Below are positions 28,485 through 38,273 of a stretch of DNA of 64,000 bases, piece by piece; within the stretch, counting starts at the first letter, position 1, and each line of letters begins with the position of its first letter. Below the pieces are notes generated by a model. That model ran no database searches and had not been told where the DNA came from. It was given only the letters and a program-made list of their open reading frames with translations. The position numbers were made by a program, and so were the translations under genes. Origin of the DNA: Chloroflexota bacterium. Lineage in GTDB: Bacteria > Chloroflexota > Anaerolineae > Anaerolineales > UBA4823. The DNA lies in assembly GCA_029265355.1 (NCBI GenBank), contig JAJUJL010000010.1, positions 1 through 64,000 of the forward strand. Reading direction: 5' to 3'.

Positions 28485-29804
28485 TCACCGGATTGGGTAA
28501 ATCGTCTCTGCGGTGCGCCCTTCGGCTGGCCAGACGACTTGCTTGACCAGGCTGCCAGCGCTGTCCTTCTGCCATTGGATATAAACCATGGAGTGACCCA
28601 TCTGCAGCCCGTGGGCTTCGGCGCTGGTGTCGAACTTCAGATACCCGAACATGGTCAGCGTATCGGTTGCATCCAGGGCCGCTTTCACTGCCTCCGTCTC
28701 CAGCGAACCGGCTTTTTCGATGGCGTGCTGCAGCAGCATGCCGGCAATGTAACCGCCAGCCGCGTGGTAGGAGGGATCTTCATTGTACTTTGCCTTGTAA
28801 GCCGCGACAAAGTCGGCGCTGGAGGGGCCGTACCAGGCAAGCCCGGCGGCTTTGGCGTTCTCTTCCGTGAAGGCAGCCAGCGGCTCCCATTGGCTGGGGC
28901 CAATCACACCCAAGGCAGCGTCCCCCAACTCGGCAAAACTGGGTTCAGGCGGGGCGACCAGCAGGGCGATGAACTTGGCGGTGACGTTCTTTTCGAACAA
29001 CTGCTTGGCGAAGGTGCTCCCATCCTGGAAGTGTCCGCCACCCAGGATGGCATCCGGGGCGGCTTCCTGGATCTTGTTGATGAAGGGGTTGAAATCGGTG
29101 GTGCCCGAGTCATAGCCTTCGAAGATCACCACCTCGTAGCCCTGCGCCAGGGCATAATCGTTCAAAGCGTTGGAGACATCGGTGGAGAACTTGTCATTTT
29201 CATGCACGATGGCCAGTTTTTTGGCGTTGGGGTCGGTGGCTTTGAGCAGGTCGATGGCGCCGGTCAGGTATTTCGAAGCCGGGGTGTAAGCCTGGTAAAC
29301 CAGCGTGTACCCCTTTTTGTAGGTGCTGTCAGACGCTGCGCCGGTGGTGATCATGATCTTTCCGTACTGCTCAGCAATGACCGCAGAGGCATCCGCCAGG
29401 CCTGATGAATACGGGCTAATCATGAAGGTGGCATTGTCTTCTGTCGCCAGCCGCGTGTACAGCTCCTGGACACGCTCAGTATTGGACTCGTCATCGTAGA
29501 ACTTGGCTTCAAACTTGACCACTGTGCCATCCGCCAGCCTGACGCCGCCGGCGGAGTTTACCTGTTCCATCCACAGGTTCAATCCGTTGATCTGGCGAGT
29601 AGACTCCACATTGAGTTTGCCAGTTTGGGAGGCGGTGAAACCGATCAGGGCGGTGACTTCTTTCCCGGTGGGCTCTTCGGATGCGCCCTGTTGGCTCTCT
29701 CCTGCCTGGGGCTCCTGCGGGGTGGCTGGTTGCTGGGCGCACGCCGAGAGGAGCAGGCTGGCTGAGACCAACATTACGAATAGAATAGTGAGCAGGCGTT
29801 TCAT
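28485..29804 (-). CDS. Liv-type amino acid ABC transporter substrate-binding lipoprotein
   Basis: The 439-residue protein is a type I periplasmic-binding fold with a lipoprotein signal (LLLSAC, Cys22) and a Gln/Glu-rich linker. VTALIGFTASQTGKLNVES starts the mature fold; NSAGGVRLADG and SPYSSGLADASAVIAE are the hinge-proximal ligand motifs. It is anchored on the outer face of the membrane and delivers ligand to LivHM. A promoter (29917-29945) and a GGAGAG ribosome site precede it. Ligand is not certain; branched-chain or another neutral amino acid, or an amide, are possible. Confidence 0.85.
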   Translation of the reverse strand: MKRLLTILFVMLVSASLLLSACAQQPATPQEPQAGESQQGASEEPTGKEVTALIGFTASQTGKLNVESTRQINGLNLWMEQVNSAGGVRLADGTVVKFEAKFYDDESNTERVQELYTRLATEDNATFMISPYSSGLADASAVIAEQYGKIMITTGAASDSTYKKGYTLVYQAYTPASKYLTGAIDLLKATDPNAKKLAIVHENDKFSTDVSNALNDYALAQGYEVVIFEGYDSGTTDFNPFINKIQEAAPDAILGGGHFQDGSTFAKQLFEKNVTAKFIALLVAPPEPSFAELGDAALGVIGPSQWEPLAAFTEENAKAAGLAWYGPSSADFVAAYKAKYNEDPSYHAAGGYIAGMLLQHAIEKAGSLETEAVKAALDATDTLTMFGYLKFDTSAEAHGLQMGHSMVYIQWQKDSAGSLVKQVVWPAEGRTAETIYPIR

Positions 29805-29916
29805 AGATTTTTTCTCTCCTTTGGATAAAATGTGGCTCGACCGAGGAATGCGATCTTCCCTGGCGATTTTTATTGTACAGAGAGAAGCGAAATAAAGCCT
29901 AAATGCGCAGAAGGGT

Positions 29917-29945
29917 AGTATAAAAATGGCGTAAAAGCAGGCCAA
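29917..29945 (-). promoter_or_regulatory. Sigma70-type promoter of the Liv operon
   Basis: Read on the minus strand, TTGGCC (29945-29940) and TATACT (29922-29917) have a 17-base spacer and lie about 110 bases before the binding-protein gene, directly after the response-regulator stop. Confidence 0.6.
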
Positions 29946-29951
29946 GCTTAA

Positions 29952-30641
29952 TCAAACTTCAAAGCTGTAACCCACACCGCGTTGAGTGATCAGATGCTTC
30001 GGATTAGCGGGGTCCTGTTCGATTTTTTGGCGCAGCCGCCCGATGTAGACGCGCAGATACTCATGCTCTGGACCATACTCTGGCCCCCATACATGCTGCA
30101 GGATGTTTTGATGAGGCAGCACCTTGCCGGCATGTTCCATCAGGTAAACCAACAGGTTGAACTCAGTGGGCGTCAGCTCGATCACCTGGTCGCGCACAGT
30201 GACTTCGTGGCGCTCCAAATCGGCGACAATGTCACCGCGCATGATTTGGCCATGCCGGGTGGGCGGCTCTGCCCAACGCGCCCGGCGCAAAACCGCCTGA
30301 ACCCTGGCGAGCAGCTCACCGACGCCGAAAGGCTTGGTCAGGTAATCATCAGCGCCTAAATTCAAGGCGCGAATTTTATCGCTCTCCTCACCCAGGGCAG
30401 ACAAGATGATCACAGGCACAAGCGAAGTCTGGCGGATGCGGCGGATCGTCTCCAGCCCATCCATGCGCGGCATCATCACATCCAGGATTACCAGGTCGAT
30501 GTTTTGGGTATTGAACACCGCCAGGGCTTCGAGGCCATTTGAGGCGGTGATGGTATTGAAGCCGCGCACTTCCAGGTTGCGGCGCACAAAATCGCGCAAA
30601 GGTTTCTCATCATCCACAACCAATACATTCAAGGCATTCAT
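29952..30641 (-). CDS. OmpR/KdpE-family response regulator
   Basis: This 229-residue protein has a receiver domain with acidic pair D10-D11, phosphoacceptor D54 (LDVMMPRMDG) and K103 (LTKPFG), then a winged-helix output domain with ELTPTEFNLLVYL and VYIGRLRQKIE. The ATG at 30641 follows GAGGA, so the 13-residue upstream extension is dropped. The kinase gene ends ten bases before it. The Liv operon is transcribed from just behind it, so the transporter is a natural target (inference). Confidence 0.92.
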   Translation of the reverse strand: MNALNVLVVDDEKPLRDFVRRNLEVRGFNTITASNGLEALAVFNTQNIDLVILDVMMPRMDGLETIRRIRQTSLVPVIILSALGEESDKIRALNLGADDYLTKPFGVGELLARVQAVLRRARWAEPPTRHGQIMRGDIVADLERHEVTVRDQVIELTPTEFNLLVYLMEHAGKVLPHQNILQHVWGPEYGPEHEYLRVYIGRLRQKIEQDPANPKHLITQRGVGYSFEV

Positions 30642-30651
30642 CCATAAATCC

Positions 30652-33411
30652 TCAAGCGGCCTGTGGGTTTGATTCAGCAATGCGGCTCAACGGTAGCGAA
30701 AAGGCAAAACATGCTCCCTGGACCTGCGGTTCCAGCCAAATTCTGCCACCGTGAGCGCTGATAAAACCCTGGCAGATTGCCAGCCCTAGCCCTGCGCCGG
30801 GAACTGGGCGGGTCAGGTCATCGCCAACGCGGTAGAAACTTTCAAAGATTTTCGTGCTGTGCTCGATGGGTATTCCCGGCCCGAGGTCCTTTACCCGAAC
30901 AACCAATTCATTGGATTGAACAACGGCGCTCAGTGTGATGGGGGAGGCATTACCGGCGTATTTGACTGAATTCTCAAGCAGATTGCGCAGCACGGCTTCG
31001 ATGCGCTCAGGGTCGACGAATATGGTTGGCAGATCAGGCGGCAACTCGAGGCGCAGATGCTTTTCGGGAGAGGGATGGGTGCGCTTCACGGCGCGCTCTA
31101 TCAAGTCCTCCAGGCGGCACTCGGTGCGCGATACGGTCAGGTTGCCGGCTTCGATGCGCGACATATCCAGCAGGTCGTTTACCAGGCGGCTGAGCCGGTC
31201 GGTTTCATTGGAGATAATCTCGAGAAATTCGCGCTGCGTTGCCAGATCCCATTGCACATCCTCTGCCAAAAGCGTGGAGGCATAGCCTTTGATCGCCGCC
31301 AGGGGTGTTCTCAGTTCATGCGAGACCGTCGAGATCAGGCTGGTTTTCATCCGGTCAACTTCTTTGATTTGAGTAATATCTCTTAAGATCTGGCCTCGCC
31401 CCAGGGTAGATCCCTGGGGATCGGTGACATCAAAGGCCAGCAAGCGCAGATAATGCCGTTGGTGGTTGATGACCACTTCTATCTCCACCTCGCGGGGGCC
31501 TTGCCCATCCAGCGCAGCTTGCAAATGCTTGCGCAAAAGCGCCAGGTTTTCTACCGACGGGTCTGCGCAATTGGCAAGCAGCCGCTCGATCAAGCGCTCA
31601 ACTGGGGCTTCGGTGATATCCTGAATGGGCAAATCGACCAATTCGCTGATACGGCGGTTTGCATATAAGACCCGCCCATTCAAGTCCTCCAGGATTAGGC
31701 CATCTTGCAGCGACTGCACCAGCGCCTCCAGGCGACGGGTCTGCTCCCGCAGGCGCATATCGCTGCGCGCGTACAATTCGGCGTTCTCGATCGCCATGGC
31801 GGCATGGTTGGCGAAGTTTTTCAGCAGGCTGATTTCGCGCGGGCTGAATGTGTGCGGGTCGGGGCGATAGACCAGCAGCACCGACGGAGGGGCATGTTTT
31901 GTGTTGAGCGGCAGAGCCAGGATCGAGCGGTATCCTTCCGAGCGGGCGCGCGGGCGCATGGGCGCAAAGCTGGGATCGGTTTCCGTATCGCTGACCTGGA
32001 TCGGCTCTCCAGTTCGGATGGCGCGCATCGTGGTGGAAAGCGGTTCGGTAGGTGAAATGACGATGTGTTCCACGTAGCGTTTCGAGAGTCCCCGGCTGGC
32101 GCGCGCCCGAAAGACGCCGCGCTGCGTATCCTGGGCGACGATGGCGCACATGTGGATGTCCATCAGCTTCTCAAGCTGCTCGAGGATGTTATCCAGCACG
32201 GTGCGTGGGTCCAGCGACGAGACCACTGCCGCGCTGGTCTGCAGCAGCGTGGACAGCTCTGTCAGGCGCGCCTCGATCGATTCTTCCATGCGCTGCATGC
32301 TGCGAATCAGATGCCCGATCTGGTCGCCGCGCTTGCTCAACGCGTTTACTGCCTGCCGGTCGGCCTTGGCTGAATTGGTTTCCAAACCGATGTCCTGGCT
32401 GATGACTGCCAGGCGTTCCAGCGGGCGGATCACATGCCGAGAGAGCCCCAACCAGAAGAAAAAACCGAAGAACAAAAAGGTCGCCACGGCAATCAGCACC
32501 AGGCGGTGGATCGCCCTCTGCGTGGCGAAGGCTGCTGCGGCGAGCCGGCTGACGATCACTCCCCAGCCGGCGCTAGGGATCGGCACATAGCTGTACAGCC
32601 TGGCAACGCCCTGGGTATTTTCCTGCAGGGTATCTCCCGATGCACCTGTGAGCACCGATTGCACTTCCTGGGGCAGGTCGTTGGCGCTGTCTTGCAGCAG
32701 CCGCGCCGAGTCCGGGTGAGCGATGATGCGCCCAGACGAGTCAAGGATCGCAATTTCCAGCCCTTCATGGGGTGGGTATTCAGCGACGATGCTGCGCAGC
32801 GTTTGGCTGAGCGACTCCAGCCGAATATTGGTGGCGACCAGGCCGCGAAATACGCCGCTTTCATCGATGATGGGCATAACGGCTGTGGTAACGGCCTGCC
32901 CGGTGGTGGGGGAAACGCGCCCTTCGGAAAGCAGCGGCTGGTTAGAGCGCCGAGCTCGCTGGAAGTACTCTCGGAATGAAAAATCATCACCGACGGTGGA
33001 GCCTGGCCCAGTCGGATAATGAAACTGCATGATGCCCTTCTCATCCAGCCGGTACACCAGGTTGATGTCAGGACGGGCATTGATGATCGTGCGGAATAAG
33101 GGCAGCATTCCGGAGCGGTCTCCGGCGATCACTTCCGGATACTTGGACAGCCCCTCCACCGACTGCAAAGCCTGCGCCAGGGTGGTATTGGTTTCTTGGG
33201 CGATAGCGCGCGCCAGCGCCAGGTCGGCGGCGCGCACATCGCTTTCCAGGCGGCGAGAAACTAGGTGGTCGAAGATCAGCGTTGCCAGCACCACGGGTCC
33301 GACAAAGAGCAGATACAGCGCCAGGAGCTGTAAACCCAGGTCGCCGCGCAGCGAGAAGCGGGAGAGCCAGCCTGGCTTTCGTTGTGAGGTGGTGTGGGTA
33401 TTCTCGTTCAT
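30652..33411 (-). CDS. Membrane sensor histidine kinase with Cache, HAMP, GAF and PAS domains
   Basis: The 919-residue kinase has a membrane helix near 25-50, a large extracytoplasmic dCache sensor (about 55-300), a second helix (about 305-325), a HAMP linker, a GAF domain (about 390-560), a PAS domain (about 575-680), and HisKA plus HATPase domains. VSHELRTPLAA contains phospho-acceptor H698. The ATPase has NLLENSVKYA and GAGLGLAI. dCache sensors often bind amino acids or carboxylates. The order kinase-regulator-transporter supports the view that it senses the Liv substrate. Confidence 0.88.
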   Translation of the reverse strand: MNENTHTTSQRKPGWLSRFSLRGDLGLQLLALYLLFVGPVVLATLIFDHLVSRRLESDVRAADLALARAIAQETNTTLAQALQSVEGLSKYPEVIAGDRSGMLPLFRTIINARPDINLVYRLDEKGIMQFHYPTGPGSTVGDDFSFREYFQRARRSNQPLLSEGRVSPTTGQAVTTAVMPIIDESGVFRGLVATNIRLESLSQTLRSIVAEYPPHEGLEIAILDSSGRIIAHPDSARLLQDSANDLPQEVQSVLTGASGDTLQENTQGVARLYSYVPIPSAGWGVIVSRLAAAAFATQRAIHRLVLIAVATFLFFGFFFWLGLSRHVIRPLERLAVISQDIGLETNSAKADRQAVNALSKRGDQIGHLIRSMQRMEESIEARLTELSTLLQTSAAVVSSLDPRTVLDNILEQLEKLMDIHMCAIVAQDTQRGVFRARASRGLSKRYVEHIVISPTEPLSTTMRAIRTGEPIQVSDTETDPSFAPMRPRARSEGYRSILALPLNTKHAPPSVLLVYRPDPHTFSPREISLLKNFANHAAMAIENAELYARSDMRLREQTRRLEALVQSLQDGLILEDLNGRVLYANRRISELVDLPIQDITEAPVERLIERLLANCADPSVENLALLRKHLQAALDGQGPREVEIEVVINHQRHYLRLLAFDVTDPQGSTLGRGQILRDITQIKEVDRMKTSLISTVSHELRTPLAAIKGYASTLLAEDVQWDLATQREFLEIISNETDRLSRLVNDLLDMSRIEAGNLTVSRTECRLEDLIERAVKRTHPSPEKHLRLELPPDLPTIFVDPERIEAVLRNLLENSVKYAGNASPITLSAVVQSNELVVRVKDLGPGIPIEHSTKIFESFYRVGDDLTRPVPGAGLGLAICQGFISAHGGRIWLEPQVQGACFAFSLPLSRIAESNPQAA

Positions 33412-33454
33412 CGGGTAACGTTAAGTATCATGGCTTTCCAGGCGCTAAGAGGTT

Positions 33455-33485
33455 GGGATGCAGGCATGCGCATTGCCTGCATCCC
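33455..33485. terminator. Hairpin between M20 peptidase and histidine kinase genes
   Basis: GGGATGCAGGCA (33455-33466) and TGCCTGCATCCC (33474-33485) form a perfect 12-base stem with a 7-base loop, 27 bases past the stop of the minus-strand peptidase gene. No T-run follows, so termination is uncertain. Confidence 0.5.
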
Positions 33486-33511
33486 GGGTTTCAAGCTGTG
33501 GCTCAGGCAGC

Positions 33512-34876
33512 TCAACTGGCCTCGGCAAAAGCGGACAGGATGCGGGCAATGTGGCGAGCGCCTTTCAGATACAGGTCGATGCGCAAATTTTCGTTGGGGG
33601 CGTGCGCCTGCGAACCCGGGTAGCCGACCCCGGCGGTGACGATGGGAATACCCAGGGTCTCGGTGAAGACATGGTTCGGGCCAGAGCCGCCAATCATGGG
33701 CACGATTTGCATGGGAACCCCGTAAACTGGCTGCGCCGTGCGCACGACGAGTTCCACGAAGGGGTCATCGGGGTCGGTGCGCGCTGGGGCCTCGCCGCCC
33801 AGGTAATCCACGCGCACATCGGCAAAGCCCTGGGCGTCCAGGTGTGCACGCAGCGCCTTGAGCACCTTTTCGGGGGTCTGGTTGGGCACCAGGCGGAAGT
33901 CCACCTTGGCGCTGGCGCGCGCTGGCAACACGGTCTTCGAGCCTTTGCCCTGATAACCGGAGGTCAGTCCACAGATGGTGCAGGTTGGCTGGAAGGCCTC
34001 CGCAATGCGCAGCTCCACACCGCCGTCTAAACCGTGCAGAAATTGTTGCACGCCGTAGCGCGTGCGGTATTCCTCGGAAACCTCCGGCAGAGCCGCCATC
34101 AGCGCTTTATCGCGCTCAGAAGGCGGCAGAACATCGTCATAATAGCCGGGGATACGAATACGCTCATCTGGGCCTTTCAGGCTATTCAGCGCCCACACCA
34201 GTCGCCAGGCGGCGTTGGGAAATATGGAGCCGCCGATGCCAGAGTGGACATCAATGGAGGCGGTTTCCACAGAGAGTTCCACATAACAAATGCCGCGCAG
34301 CCCCAGATACTGCATGGGCACATCCCGGTGATCGACGCTGCCGAATTCCCACACACAGGCGTCAGCAGCCAGCAGCTCTTTGTGGGAATGAACAAATTGC
34401 GGCAAATGCACGCTGCTGATTTCCTCTTCTCCCTCGATGACGAACTTCACATTGCAGGGCAGCTCGCCATCTTCTGCCAGCAGGGCATCAATCGCAAACA
34501 GGCGGCTGGTGATGTGGGATTTGTCATCGCTGATGCCCCGCCCGTACATTTTACCGTCGCGGATTTCGGGTTGGAAAGGCGGGCTTTCCCACAGCTCGAG
34601 TGGTTCAGCGGGCTGCACATCGTAGTGATTGTAGAACAGCAAGGTTTTATCGCTGCGCCCTTTGCGCTCGGCAAACACCACCGGCGCGCCACCGGTGGGC
34701 AGGATCTGTACGCTGAAACCTCGCTTGTGCAACATTTCGGCGACCAGCTCGGCGCACGCTTGCAAGCCCAGGTTTTGGGCAGCCACGCTGGGCTGGGCTA
34801 CCAGCCGGCGCAGCTCCTCCAGGCTCTGGTTGAGATTTGCTTCCAGATAGGTGTCGATCTGTGCAAAGTCTGTCAT
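33512..34876 (-). CDS. M20 family dipeptidase
   Basis: The 454-residue metallopeptidase has the M20 ligands: H in YNHYDVQP, D in GRGISDDK, the catalytic glutamate pair in EGEEEISS, a further acidic residue in the following strand, and H in QAHAPNE. It is of the CNDP/DapE-related dipeptidase branch, length about normal. It acts in the cytoplasm to hydrolyse small peptides or acylated amino acids. GGAGA precedes the ATG. It is transcribed alone, with a hairpin downstream. Confidence 0.87.
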   Translation of the reverse strand: MTDFAQIDTYLEANLNQSLEELRRLVAQPSVAAQNLGLQACAELVAEMLHKRGFSVQILPTGGAPVVFAERKGRSDKTLLFYNHYDVQPAEPLELWESPPFQPEIRDGKMYGRGISDDKSHITSRLFAIDALLAEDGELPCNVKFVIEGEEEISSVHLPQFVHSHKELLAADACVWEFGSVDHRDVPMQYLGLRGICYVELSVETASIDVHSGIGGSIFPNAAWRLVWALNSLKGPDERIRIPGYYDDVLPPSERDKALMAALPEVSEEYRTRYGVQQFLHGLDGGVELRIAEAFQPTCTICGLTSGYQGKGSKTVLPARASAKVDFRLVPNQTPEKVLKALRAHLDAQGFADVRVDYLGGEAPARTDPDDPFVELVVRTAQPVYGVPMQIVPMIGGSGPNHVFTETLGIPIVTAGVGYPGSQAHAPNENLRIDLYLKGARHIARILSAFAEAS

Positions 34877-34964
34877 ATTTTCTCCGTAATCGAGGCTCTT
34901 TCAGGGTTGAAATTGGGGATCTTGATCGCGAGCATCCATCGCAAGGAATACTCCTAAAAATGGG

Positions 34965-35549
34965 TCATTCGAAAAGACCCAAAAGTCCTTCACCAGCATA
35001 GGCAAAGATCAACATCTTGATGGTTTCACCGATCCAACACCAAAGCAGAAACTTCCGCACCGGCATCTTGAGTGCGCCAGCCGCAAGGCCTGCCAGGTCG
35101 AAAGCCGGGTTGGGTATGGCTGAGAGCACCAGGATGGTCAAGGCTCCGTTGTGCCCCATCCAGCGGGTGACGCGTTGGTAGAAGGCGGCGCGTTCCACCA
35201 CCGCCTGCGAGCTGTAGCCAACCAGGTAGCCAGAAACTTCGCCCAAGGCTGCGCCAGCGCCGGCAACCAGGCCAACGATGATCGGATTGAACACCGCGCC
35301 CATGGTGAAGATCACCGCCACGCCAGGAGCAGGCAGGAGCACAGTGGCGTAGGCGAGGAATGCCAGCAGGAAGATGCCCGGGTAGCCGTAGATGGCGAAT
35401 TGTTCGGCCTGGTCGCGGATACTGTAGATGTATAAGCTCAATCCGATGACCAGAGCCAGGGCCAGGATGCGCAGGGCGGTGTTGCGCGACCGGTTGCGTG
35501 CGGGGGTCGTTGCGCCTGGGAGCGGCTCTGGAGGCTGGTCGGTGCTCAT
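34965..35549 (-). CDS. VTT/DedA-family membrane protein
   Basis: This 194-residue membrane protein matches the VTT (SNARE-associated, TVP38/DedA) domain. After a Pro-rich N-tail and a first helix, [28 protein letters not shown] is the signature re-entrant segment, given here only as its family region (about 85-115), and [15 protein letters not shown] is the second conserved block. DedA proteins act in lipid-carrier (undecaprenyl phosphate) or phospholipid scrambling. Its start overlaps the cyclophilin stop by four bases. Confidence 0.8.
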   Translation of the reverse strand: MSTDQPPEPLPGATTPARNRSRNTALRILALALVIGLSLYIYSIRDQAEQFAIYGYPGIFLLAFLAYATVLLPAPGVAVIFTMGAVFNPIIVGLVAGAGAALGEVSGYLVGYSSQAVVERAAFYQRVTRWMGHNGALTILVLSAIPNPAFDLAGLAAGALKMPVRKFLLWCWIGETIKMLIFAYAGEGLLGLFE

Positions 35550-36064
35550 TCTTCCTGGATGGTAATCGAGAGCAGTTTTACGCCCGGGTATTCCGGGCGT
35601 CCGGGATCGCGCGGCGGAATCGACATCAGCACGTCCATGCCGGCTGTGACCTGCCCAAAGACACTGTGGCGATTATCCAACCAGGGGGTGGGCACATGGG
35701 TGATAAAAAACTGAGATCCGTTGGTGTTGGGCCCGGCATTTGCCATGGAAAGCACGCCGGGTTTGTCGTGGCGCAGGCTGGGGTGGAATTCGTCGGCAAA
35801 CTTGTAGCCCGGCCCGCCGCGCCCGGTGCCGGTGGGATCGCCGCCTTGCGCCATGAAATCGGCGATGACGCGGTGGAAAATGGTGTTGTTGTAAAAGTTT
35901 TCACGCGCCAGAAAGACGAAGTTGTTGACGGTGCGCGGAGCTTTGTCGGCGTGCAGGGCGATGGTGATGTCGCCCTTGTCGGTGTGCAGGATGGCGGTGT
36001 ATTTTTTCTTGGGGTCGATGATGGTTGCGGGAGGACTGGACCACTGCTTGGTTGTAGAGGACAT
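35546..36064 (-). CDS. Cyclophilin-type peptidyl-prolyl isomerase
   Basis: The 172-residue protein is a single-domain cyclophilin catalysing cis-trans proline isomerisation. [21 protein letters not shown] and [10 protein letters not shown] are the active-site blocks. There is no signal peptide, so it is cytoplasmic. It is first in a pair with the VTT gene (four-base overlap) and follows the uridine kinase gene by 30 bases on the same strand, so all three may be one transcript. Confidence 0.93.
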   Translation of the reverse strand: MSSTTKQWSSPPATIIDPKKKYTAILHTDKGDITIALHADKAPRTVNNFVFLARENFYNNTIFHRVIADFMAQGGDPTGTGRGGPGYKFADEFHPSLRHDKPGVLSMANAGPNTNGSQFFITHVPTPWLDNRHSVFGQVTAGMDVLMSIPPRDPGRPEYPGVKLLSITIQEE

Positions 36065-36094
36065 GTGGATACCTTTCTTGTAACATGTGGGAGA

Positions 36095-36739
36095 TTATGC
36101 GTCGCTCTGCGGCTCGTTCAGCAGGGCAAGCAAACGGGAGACCACCATATCCATGGCGACGGTGTTCAAACCGCCCTCTGGTATGATGACATCGGCATAG
36201 CGTTTGGAGGGCTCGACAAATTCCAGGTGCATCGGGCGCACTGTGGCCAGGTACTGCTGGATGACAGAGGCGGTGGTACGGCCGCGTTCAGCGATGTCCC
36301 GTTCCAGGCGGCGGATGAAGCGGATGTCGGCATCGGTATCGACAAATATCTTGACATCGCACAGCTCGCGCAGGGCAGGTTCGACAAAGATGAGGATGCC
36401 TTCTACCAGGATCAGCGGCTGGGGCTCGATGTGGCGGGTCTGCGCGGTGCGTTTGTGCGTTTTGAAATCGTAAATCGGCAGCTCGATGGGCTGCCAGGAC
36501 TTCAGCCGGCGGATGTGCTCGACCAGCAGCGGCGTATCCAGCGAATCGGGATGATCGAAGTTGATGCCGATGCGTTGATCGTGGTTGAGACTGCTCAGGT
36601 CGCGGTAGTAAGCGTCGTGCGGCAAGTAGGCAATATGCTTCTGACCAACGCGATCCAGGATAACGTGGGCAATGGTGGTCTTGCCAGAACCGGTTCCGCC
36701 GGCAATGCCTAGAACGATTGGGGTTGCACGTTTTGTCAT
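36095..36739 (-). CDS. udk: Uridine kinase
   Basis: This 214-residue enzyme phosphorylates uridine and cytidine with ATP or GTP in pyrimidine salvage. Walker A GGTGSGKT (14-21), HDAYYRDL, NFDHPDSLD and the IPEGG segment are family marks. ATG 36739 is preferred over the upstream frame from 36832, which would run into the tRNA gene. A TATAAT at 36751-36746 leaves only six bases before the ATG, so the transcript looks leaderless. Confidence 0.93.
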   Translation of the reverse strand: MTKRATPIVLGIAGGTGSGKTTIAHVILDRVGQKHIAYLPHDAYYRDLSSLNHDQRIGINFDHPDSLDTPLLVEHIRRLKSWQPIELPIYDFKTHKRTAQTRHIEPQPLILVEGILIFVEPALRELCDVKIFVDTDADIRFIRRLERDIAERGRTTASVIQQYLATVRPMHLEFVEPSKRYADVIIPEGGLNTVAMDMVVSRLLALLNEPQSDA

Positions 36740-36745
36740 AGACGC

Positions 36746-36751
36746 ATTATA
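36746..36751 (-). promoter_or_regulatory. -10 box of a probable leaderless promoter for udk
   Basis: TATAAT on the minus strand lies six bases ahead of the ATG at 36739. With the usual distance to the transcript start, the mRNA begins at the start codon. The -35 is unconvincing. Read-through from the tRNA promoter is also possible. Confidence 0.45.
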
Positions 36752-36826
36752 CTGGATGGTGGTAATCACTGGGAGAATAAGGGCAACGATTAAAAAAAGC
36801 AGCACCAGGGTCGATGCTGCCATGTG

Positions 36827-36899
36827 AGCCACCGAAGGGATTTGAACCCTTGACCTGACGTTTACGAAACGCCTGCTCTGCCGACTGAGCTACGGTGGC
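36827..36899 (-). tRNA. tRNA-Thr (anticodon CGU)
   Basis: The 73-base gene folds as a cloverleaf. The acceptor stem is GCCACCG with CGGTGGC, the D-arm GCTC...GAGC, the anticodon stem GGCGT with ACGTC and the T-arm AAGGG...CCCTT. The loop TTCGTAA gives anticodon CGU for ACG codons. The discriminator is U, and CCA is not encoded. A strong promoter lies at 36915-36943. Confidence 0.96.
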
Positions 36900-36914
36900 G
36901 TTGAAAGCGGCTAG

Positions 36915-36943
36915 ATTATACAGGTTTGTGCCCGGAAACGCAA
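36915..36943 (-). promoter_or_regulatory. Sigma70-type promoter of tRNA-Thr
   Basis: TTGCGT (36943-36938) and TATAAT (36920-36915) on the minus strand have a 17-base spacer. The tRNA starts 16 bases after the -10 box. Confidence 0.8.
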
Positions 36944-36987
36944 GGCAAACACTGGCTGGGTTGGCGTTATTCTTGTGAGGTGTATTT

Positions 36988-38244
36988 TTGCGCGTAGCAA
37001 TGTTATCCTACCATACCTGTCCGCTGGCGACCTTGGGGGGTAAAGACACTGGGGGCATGAACGTGTACGTGCGTGAGCTGACCCGCCAGCTAGGGCAGAT
37101 GGGTGTGCAGGTGGATGTGTTCACCCGCTCCCAGGACGAGCATGTGCCGCATGTGCTGCATGACCTGGGCTTCGGCAACCGGGTTGTGCATGTGCCGGCT
37201 GGACCGGAAGTGCCCTTGCCCAAGCAAGAGTTGAGCTCCTATTTACCGGATTTTGTGCAGGGTGTGTTGGATTTTGCTGCCTCGAAAGGCCTGCATTACG
37301 ACCTGATCCATAGCCATTATTGGATGTCGGGTCTGGCTGCCCGTGATCTGAAAGCCGCCTGGAATGCTCCGGTGGTGCACATGTTTCACACGCTGGGGTT
37401 AATGAAACGGCGCGTGGCGCGCAGCATTGAGGAAGTGGAGGGTGAATACCGGTTGAATGGCGAGCGCCTGGTGCTGCGCATGGCGGATACGATCATAGCG
37501 GCCACGCCGGCAGAGCTGGCGCAACTTCAATGGCTGTACCAGGCTGACACGCGCAAGATTGTCGTTATCCCGCCCGGCGTGGACCTGGGGCGTTTCTACC
37601 CCATTCCTACCGACGAAGCCAAAGAATTTATCGGTATTCCGCTCTGCGAACGCATGCTGTTGTTTGTTGGACGCATCGAACCCCTGAAAGGTATTGACAC
37701 TTTGTTGGAGGCGATTGCCATCCTGCGCGCCAGGCAGGTGTACATGTGCCTGGCAGTGGTTGGGGGCGAGCCAACCGAAAATCCGGAAGTGATCAGCGCT
37801 GAGATGGCGCGGCTGCAGGATATTCGACAGCAGCACGGGCTGAACGACCTGGTGGCTTTCCTGGGGAAGCGCGCTCAGGATACCCTGCCATATTACTACT
37901 CGGCTGCGGAGGCAGTTGTCGTGCCATCTCATTACGAATCGTTTGGCATGGTGGCGCTGGAGGCGATGGCTTGCGGCACACCCGTCGTGGCTTCTGAAGT
38001 GGGAGGACTGGCATTCCTGGTGCAGAATGGGGTCACCGGCTATACTTTTCCCGTGGATGACGCCCAGGCGCTGGCGGATCGCCTGCAAGCGCTGCTGCAG
38101 GATCAGGAGTTACGCCAGCGCCTGGGAGCGCAAGCCGCCACCTTCGCCCGTCAGTACAGTTGGGTGGAGATCGCGGCACGCATGATCAAAGTCTATCAAG
38201 ACTTGCTGCCGGAAAAAGACGAAGCCTTTGAAATCGTTTCCTAG
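36988..38244 (+). CDS. GT4-family glycosyltransferase (MshA/sucrose-phosphate synthase-like)
   Basis: This 418-residue retaining glycosyltransferase has the GT-B fold. The N-terminal GGKDTGGMNVYVREL contains the donor/acceptor glycine loop found in MshA and sucrose synthases. GRIEPLKG supplies the donor-phosphate Arg and Lys, and ESFGMVALEAMACGTPV the EX7E motif. TTG 36988 follows GAGG. The donor is a nucleotide sugar; the acceptor could be a sugar phosphate, inositol phosphate or lipid. No partner phosphatase is next to it. Confidence 0.85.
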   Translation: MRVAMLSYHTCPLATLGGKDTGGMNVYVRELTRQLGQMGVQVDVFTRSQDEHVPHVLHDLGFGNRVVHVPAGPEVPLPKQELSSYLPDFVQGVLDFAASKGLHYDLIHSHYWMSGLAARDLKAAWNAPVVHMFHTLGLMKRRVARSIEEVEGEYRLNGERLVLRMADTIIAATPAELAQLQWLYQADTRKIVVIPPGVDLGRFYPIPTDEAKEFIGIPLCERMLLFVGRIEPLKGIDTLLEAIAILRARQVYMCLAVVGGEPTENPEVISAEMARLQDIRQQHGLNDLVAFLGKRAQDTLPYYYSAAEAVVVPSHYESFGMVALEAMACGTPVVASEVGGLAFLVQNGVTGYTFPVDDAQALADRLQALLQDQELRQRLGAQAATFARQYSWVEIAARMIKVYQDLLPEKDEAFEIVS

Positions 38245-38273
38245 CTGCGAGTCCTTCGGATGGCGGTGATGGC

